From: Oscheius onirici
Lineage: Eukaryota > Nematoda > Chromadorea > Rhabditida > Rhabditidae
Direction of reading: 5' to 3'
Length of the DNA: 64,000 nucleotides
Assembly: GCA_932521025.1 (NCBI GenBank)
Contig: OW051469.1
Coordinates: 2,492,398 to 2,556,397, forward strand
The notes beneath the pieces were generated by a model, which was given only the letters and a program-made list of their open reading frames with translations, searched no databases and had not been told where the DNA came from. The stretch's first letter is position 1. Every line of letters begins with the position of its first letter. This document shows positions 58,611 through 64,000 of the stretch, piece after piece. Both the position numbers and the translations under genes were made by a program.

Positions 58611-58972
58611 TTATTTTCCAATCCAGGTTCGAGCCCTCACAAGTTCACAAAAACGATCTCCAACAATATTACTCTTACATCTAAATCGTTTCGAGGCGGC
58701 TGCCAAGCAACGGCAAAAGTTGTCGTCACATTGTTTGGTTCGTCTCTGAAGACTTACATTCCAAAAAGAGCAAAAAACTCACGTGCTTATCGTAACAACC
58801 GTCATGAATCTGGCAACAGACGTCGTACGATCCTCGCGCCTTCTCACCTTACAAAATTGGAAGCGAATTTTCGTTGCCACTGGGAGGTCTGCGTTCCGCA
58901 GTTGAACTGCTCACCAAAGACGAAACCCGAGATCAGGAGGACCAGAAAAAAGACGGCGGGAGTAAACACTCT
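58611..58972 (-). pseudogene. Broken PLA2-like copy
   Basis: Two blocks (58783-58972 and 58611-58745) match the plus-strand PLA2-like gene at 44.7 kb in order and exon structure. The leader, the Cys-rich start (EQFNCG), the CCQIHDGCY catalytic region and the second exon (LAAASKR) are all recognisable. Compared with the intact gene, about eight bases are missing between the start block and the catalytic block, which shifts the frame. The second exon ends in a shortened, changed tail. It is probably a pseudogene. Confidence 0.7.
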
Positions 58973-58998
58973 CTGAAAATTTTGTTCAAGAAGGCCAT

Positions 58999-59454
58999 AG
59001 AAGGACGCCTTTTTCCAATTTGGAAATGAATAAAATGACCGTTTTTTTATTGATTTGCAAAAAAAAAGGTAATACTCGAGCTGGCAATACCCCTCAGTTC
59101 AAATTTTTGGCGCGTCAACCCCCTGGTGTTCATTTTTTATGTTTTTACTTATTTTCCACCCATTTTTACACTTTCTGAGTGTTTTTATCGAATTCTACGC
59201 CTAAAACAACCCCCAGAATGTAAAAACTGCTCCAAATTTGAGCTAAATATGCAATCTTTGCCTAATATTGTTCCCACGAGTGTTCTTTTAAAAATCAAAG
59301 GGTTTTCCTTGCACTTCTCGCTGCTGGATTATTAGAAGTTTAACTGTATGTCTCTTTGTTTCTCTGTTTCTCATTCTCTCATTCACTCTTTATCTATCTT
59401 CTCCCCTGAACCTCCAATTTTTGAACTGATTTACTATATATTAAAATACAAAAA
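58999..59454. other. Intergenic, no feature seen
   Basis: AT-rich sequence without a supported exon. Confidence 0.4.
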
Positions 59455-59717
59455 CTAATGTCTCCGATACTTCTCGTAAGCCTCCTCCATTTCCTGTCTC
59501 TCCAGCTCCTGACTGTTCATCTCAAGCGAGTCCCTCTCTTCTTGCTTCACCCGTTCCATTTCCCGTTGAACTTCTCTCCTCTTCCCTGTTTTTTCTTGTT
59601 TCCGCCGTTGACGCTCCTCTTCCTTCACTGCCTGTTCTCGACGATGACGTTCTATTTCTGCCGCATGCTCTGCTTCTCTTTCTCGGCTCATTTGCGCCTC
59701 TCTTTCCTCGTTCATCT
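59455..59717 (-). CDS. Terminal exon coding a Glu/Arg-rich coiled coil
   Basis: The exon begins after a TTTTTTTTAG acceptor and is open to a TAG at 59455-59457 (about 87 residues). It is almost only Glu, Arg, Lys and Gln (REREAEHAAEIERHRREQ) and ends in YEKYRRH. Upstream exons were not found. It resembles the exon at 60270-60451. Confidence 0.4.
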
Positions 59718-59888
59718 CTAAAAAAATTAATAACTTTTAAGCAAAAAAGAGGATTAAATGGAGAAATTGACAAAGAAGAGTGATTATCTGGTAACAAGTC
59801 GGAATTTTTGTGAGCGGAAGTCGTCTTATCTAGTAGCATCACTGTGTGTGGAAAAATACGAAAGAGTTTTAAGACGTTTCTTTCTCAG

Positions 59889-60109
59889 CCTTGAAGAAAG
59901 CACAAAAACATATTTTGGGATCAAATATAGGGAGAATTGGAGAGGACAACTGGGCAGCAGCAAGGTTAGGCAATGCACTGAAATTCAATGGTCATGTTAT
60001 CAGTTCAGGGACGTCAAAAGTTGATGAATCACTATTGGTGATTCAACTGTTCACACATGGAGAAAAACTACTAGGTCACATTTGGATATTTGTCCGCGTA
60101 ACTGGCTGA
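59889..60109 (+). CDS. Possible exon of unknown protein
   Basis: After a TTTCTCAG acceptor the frame is open for 73 codons with balanced composition (NWAAARLGNALKFNGHV, LLVIQLFTHGEKLLG) to a TGA at 60107-60109. No start exon is identified. It lies between, and opposite to, the two Glu/Arg-rich exons. Confidence 0.3.
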
Positions 60110-60269
60110 GCAGAGTGTTCAACTTTTACCGGCTAAATAATTTCGGACTGTATCGTTGTGTTTCTAGCACCCATTGGATTTGGCGGATTTCGGATTTTGC
60201 CATCCATTAGTGCAGAACGCTTTCTTAACAAAAACTTAACAAAAAGTTTTTTATACAAAGGAGAAAAAG

Positions 60270-60451
60270 TTATCGTCTACAGATTTTCTCCTTTTCTTCG
60301 GCCATTTCGGCTCTTTCTTTCTCCTCTCGTTCCATGTCACGTTCTTCTTTCTCTTCTTTTTCTTCTTTCTGGCGATAATGCTTCTTCTTCCTATCATCCG
60401 CTTCTTCCTGTCGTCGTTCTTCCGCGGCTTCATTTTCCTCTCTGTTCATTT
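60270..60451 (-). CDS. Second Glu/Arg-rich terminal exon
   Basis: After a TTTTTCAG acceptor the exon is open to TAA (60270-60272). It starts EMNREENEAA and continues as charged helix ending ICRR. The start and composition parallel 59455-59717 (EMNEEREAQ), so the two are likely duplicates or alternative last exons of one gene. Confidence 0.4.
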
Positions 60452-60919
60452 CTGAAAAACAGTCTTGCGGTGAAAAAGGATCAGGAAGGAAAATGGAAAA
60501 GCTAAAGTCGTTGCGGTCTCCCATCTGATTATCCACCTATTTGTACGGCTCCGGTGAGAATTTCGACACTCATTATCACGTAAATTCTGTGACCGTAAGT
60601 CTTATTATCTCAAAAAATGCCATCATTGAGACTTTCGACTCTCGAAATATTTCACCGTATCGAAACTGTTTGTTGCTTCACGGAGGAACAACCCCGAACA
60701 ATGAAGAACTAGACAAATTCACGGTTTAGTTGCATACCCAAACTGAGCATCCAACACGTACCAAATCGGGAAAAAGGACAGAATTGGAAAGGATTGTCCC
60801 TCGTGTGTTGTCTGGACCGGTGCCAGTAAGGCACACTTTCGGGAGACGAAGAATTTTGCAGAAAAATTTGGCACCCAGTTTGAACATAAACTTTCAATGC
60901 CCTACTTATGTTCAAAATA

Positions 60920-62552
60920 CCGTAAATATTCGAATAGAGGCACATCTCGAATAGTGGCGCATCTCGAATAGTGACGCACCCAAAAGAGCCGAAATTTAAA
61001 TAGTGGCGCACTCTCGAATAGTGGCGCAAAAACGCGTTTTTCAGTACAAATTTTATTTTTCTTCCTTTTTTGTGGTTTCTATCTTGTTGTTATGCTCTTT
61101 TCTTCTCTCTCCACTTATTATTTTCCTTCACCAGCAGCCTACGGCAGCTTGCGCAGCCTCCGTATTTTGGTGGCAGGCTATTAGTGAACCTCTTCAGGTT
61201 GTTCTACCTTCTAAATTCCCTAAGACGGTTTGAACTAAAACAACTCTCGTTCGATAAAAGATTAGCATGACAAAACTTGACATGTTTCGCTAGTCTCGAC
61301 AACTGTTCGGACACCACTACAGACAGACAGACGGACGGACACCGATCGACGACGGACAGACAGACGGATGTGAACCGATCTTTTCTGATCCCTTCTGAGT
61401 TCTAGAACGAGAAGAACCAGATCCGGTATAGCTGTGAGCTGTGATGAGTACTTCTTTAAGCGCTCCTCGGTGATTCTACCAACGCCAGAATCTACTGTGG
61501 AAAGAAGAGGATTCCAATCCCAGAACTGCGACACAGCGAGATTGTCAAGTCAACATTCGTGGCTCCACCAGCAATGCTCGTCTCTACAGTGATTCCACCA
61601 AGTCAAGCAGCCGTCTACCCGAACAAGAAGACAATCCCAATCAAGAAGATGTCTTCGTTACTTGGTCAAGATGTCACCTGCTGGATGAGAAGAAACTGGG
61701 CAGTGGTGGAGACCTGAGAGCGGCGAAGGAGTCCAAGAAACTACGGTTTCTACACGATACCCCTCGATTCCGTCAAATAAACTTGTAGTTCTAGTGGTCA
61801 GATTCAGATAATCAGGAGACAGGGGCTGAATCATATATTGTTTATGCACAGTATTAGAACCGTTTAGACCAGACAGAGAGTCTACCGCTCTCTTCTGATT
61901 AGCGAACACGGACAACTCCACAGACAGACACACACAGAGTCCATTGCACTTTAGTAGTAGAGAGATCTGCCTCACGAATTATCTCTTATCCTCTCCCGGT
62001 TATCCGGTTTCAAAAAGTTATCCCGATACCCATTGAAAGGCGTTCCGTGGAACAGGTTGGGAAACTTCGGAACATAAACGCCTCACACAATCTGGCCCCT
62101 CAGAATGAAGTAGGGGCTTGTCTCCCAGAAGATTCTTCGGAACTCTGGCGTTGAAAGGGAGAAACTTTACTTTACTCATTGGAATGCCCCTTTCAAAGCA
62201 AAAATCAGCGGCGGTAAACATACTGCACCCCAATGGAACTCTACTTGAAGTGGAAAGCCAGGGAACACATTCCAGTAGAGCTGATCATCAAGTTTTCAAG
62301 CATTGCGGTAGAACTCTAGCTACGGACGTATCCGAAGACGACAAAGCTCTATAGGAAATAGCAATATTTCGATTGTTAGCGACCATGTAGATGTATAAAC
62401 TTTGTCTTCTTTTCCGAAAAAAGTGTGATTATCGGTGGAAAAAAAACTAAAAAAAACTGTTTGAAAATTAGTGGCACACTCTCGAATAGTGGCGCACCAA
62501 AACAGGGGTACTGAAAAATAGTGGCGCAGTGCCTCTATTCGAATATTTACGG
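60920..62552. mobile_element. TA-flanked DNA transposon with terminal inverted repeats
   Basis: CCGTAAATATTCGAATAG at the left is repeated inverted at the right end; TA flanks both sides (60918-60919, 62553-62554). This fits the Tc1/mariner/pogo superfamily. Subterminal AATAGTGGCGCA units occur several times at the left (60949-61030) and the right (62469-62532), all in the same orientation. The 1.6-kb interior holds GACAGACAGACGG-type repeats and no transposase frame that I can recognise, so it is probably non-autonomous. Confidence 0.75.
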
Positions 62553-62956
62553 TAGATGTCAAGGTTTCTTGCTTCCCCCCAAAAGAACGCCTTACTAGCA
62601 CGGGTCCGGTGTACAACCTCTTAAAATCGGGTCAATGCTGCGGATTTCCGAACAACATCTTTTTTATACAAACCACTCTTTGTGGGCCTCTTGACTTCCA
62701 AAAAGTCACTCCCCACAGTTTTCTGACCTCGTACAAGTACTCTAACCACTCATATGACTCCATTTTTGGCGCCTTGAAGTCACGTTTTCCACTCAAATGA
62801 TCTGTCTAACTGTGACTACTCTCCTAATTTATTCCCCCTTTCTAATTGACTCTCTGGTGATAATTGTTATTGCCGTTCAGACTGACCAACGGTCGAGAGA
62901 GTTGCCATGACGACCGTCCGGCCCACGACCTTTTTGAATATATCCTCTTTTTCAGC

Positions 62957-64000
62957 ATGTCCGAGAGCAGCTTTCTTTCCCAACGTGAATTTCGCCGAAT
63001 TTTACGTCGAGTCAATAATGATGACCCGATAACATTGGATCGTCTTCTGGCAGTTATAGCCTGTGCCGGGAAACCGCTCCATTTTGGACAGATTGAGTCG
63101 GCCTGGAACACGCTGGGAAAAGGTAAAAAATTTCAGGTACTTTTATGATACATGCAACTATTTTATTATTATTGAGTTATTGCCATAATATTGACAAAGG
63201 ATTACCTTTTTGAAACAAACAATAGCTGTATATTTATTGGGAAGAATTTGATTGCCTGTTTAAGTTCATTGTAAAGAAAAAATCTACTGTATTTGAAGCA
63301 AAAACGAGTTCCCGTAGAAGTATAGAATCATGACCAGCTAGGCAAGTTTTGTTAGCTGGTAATAGATTACGCTGTTAAAGAAAGGTTATATTTAAGAGTA
63401 ATAGATATTAATAATGTGTAATACTAAGCAAACAATATTGCTGTCTGGAATAATGGCAATAATTCAATAATAATAAAATAGTTGCATGTACCAAATTTCA
63501 TTTTTTTAAAGAAAAGAAAGAGTTTAGAGTCCATATCAGTAAGCGAGGCCTACAACATCTATAGACGGTACGAGGTGACACCATTTCCAGACCATTTGTC
63601 CGAGACACAGAAGGAGTATTTCTCTGGATGTCGGGCTTCAGATCTGGTGGATTGTATTGTGAGTCAGAGAGAGAGAGAGAGAGAGACAGAGAGTCTGAGA
63701 GACAGAGAGACAGCCCTAGTTTTAGACTCACACCTATCCAGAGCTCCGTGAAGTGGTAGAGGATGAGTTAAAGCGCTATACTCTCCCAAATGGAGATCTA
63801 GACGTGTCTGAGGTATTTTCCAGCCATTTGTCACTAATGACTGTCTATTTCCAGTTAATGAAAGCAATGGAATCTACTAGAAAAGAGGCAATACTGACAC
63901 TGGCTTGTAGGTTTTCTTTTGAACCATTCAAAAAAAGTTCCAGCCGGAAAAGACTCTCCAACTCTGGGCGCCAAACAAGAGTATGAGCCGGTAGAAAAGT
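62957..64000 (+). CDS. Unknown protein, N-terminal part (runs off window)
   Basis: Exons 62957-63136, 63512-63658, 63744-63812, 63855-63906 and 63944 to the window end link in phase. The ATG lies two bases behind a TTTTTCAG acceptor. The third exon needs the acceptor CCAGAG, because CCAG would put a stop in frame. The protein is helical and soluble; LPNGDLDVSELMKAM resembles half an EF-hand loop. The region before it (EFRRILRRVNNDDPITLDRLLAVIA) could be another helix pair. An EF-hand-type protein is a guess. Confidence 0.6.

Larger units (their letters stand above)
60110..62956. other. Transposon-dominated interval
   Basis: Outside the transposon and the exon at 60270-60451 no exon is supported. 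Sequence just outside each transposon end (about 60815-60870 and 62565-62615) is also mutually similar in inverted form, around AGTAAGGC. Confidence 0.4.

Noticed and set aside
58618-58640. B box GGTTCGAGCCC as part of a tRNA-like element
   Set aside because: No A box at the right distance, and the bases belong to the second exon of the broken PLA2-like copy.
61262-61975. Transposase remnants in minus-strand ORFs inside the TA-flanked element
   Set aside because: No DDE/DDD motif or helix-turn-helix is visible, and composition is dominated by GACAGACGG repeats.

Overview
The window looks like nuclear DNA of a nematode. Coding regions are split by many short introns (mostly 34-120 nt) ending in the nematode consensus TTTTCAG. 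Many start codons sit directly behind a lone TTTTCAG acceptor, as expected for spliced-leader trans-splicing. The 5S rRNA copies resemble nematode 5S, and there are nematode-type chemoreceptors and CUB-like secreted proteins. Species and genus cannot be fixed from sequence alone. I rebuilt gene models by hand from splice sites and reading phase; coordinates are first-to-last coding base and exons are listed in the evidence.

Layout. 1-9.7 kb: a partial minus-strand gene, a coiled-coil/proline-rich protein, a small secreted cysteine protein, a 130-aa unknown protein, then two plus-strand ORFs that overlap by ATGA. 9.7-20.5 kb: a complete minus-strand agrin gene (28 exons, 1515 aa: NtA, nine follistatin/Kazal modules, two laminin-EGF modules, three LamG domains). 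It has a candidate alternative first exon, two nested plus-strand genes in its introns (a neuropeptide-type precursor and a one-pass membrane protein), four 5S rRNA copies and a foldback element. 20.5-26 kb: a LINE relic, a 7TM receptor, and two 5S genes each split by the same hAT-like MITE. 26-30.2 kb: no supported gene. 30.2-41 kb: an unknown 157-aa protein, a secreted DOMON+EGF protein, a homeobox gene, a DOMON-cytochrome b561 membrane reductase and a second 7TM receptor. 41-47 kb: a multi-exon CUB-like surface protein, a secreted phospholipase-A2-like gene and an acireductone-dioxygenase homologue lacking its metal ligands. 47-50.5 kb: repeats. 50.5-52.8 kb: eEF1A, with decayed pieces of eEF1A coding sequence inside one intron. 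53-59 kb: a complete tRNA-type SINE, a Gly/Tyr-rich secreted peptide, an Sra-superfamily-like receptor, a MITE and a broken PLA2-like copy. 59-64 kb: two similar Glu/Arg-rich terminal exons, a TA-flanked DNA transposon and the 5' part of an unknown gene.

The genes do not form one pathway. Common threads are extracellular matrix and surface proteins (agrin, DOMON, CUB-like), sensory receptors and secreted peptides. The strongest unusual signals concern mobile and RNA-derived DNA: one MITE family that hit two 5S genes independently, eEF1A fossils inside an eEF1A intron, a MITE carrying a perfect heat-shock element, and many Pol III-type tRNA-like elements in introns.
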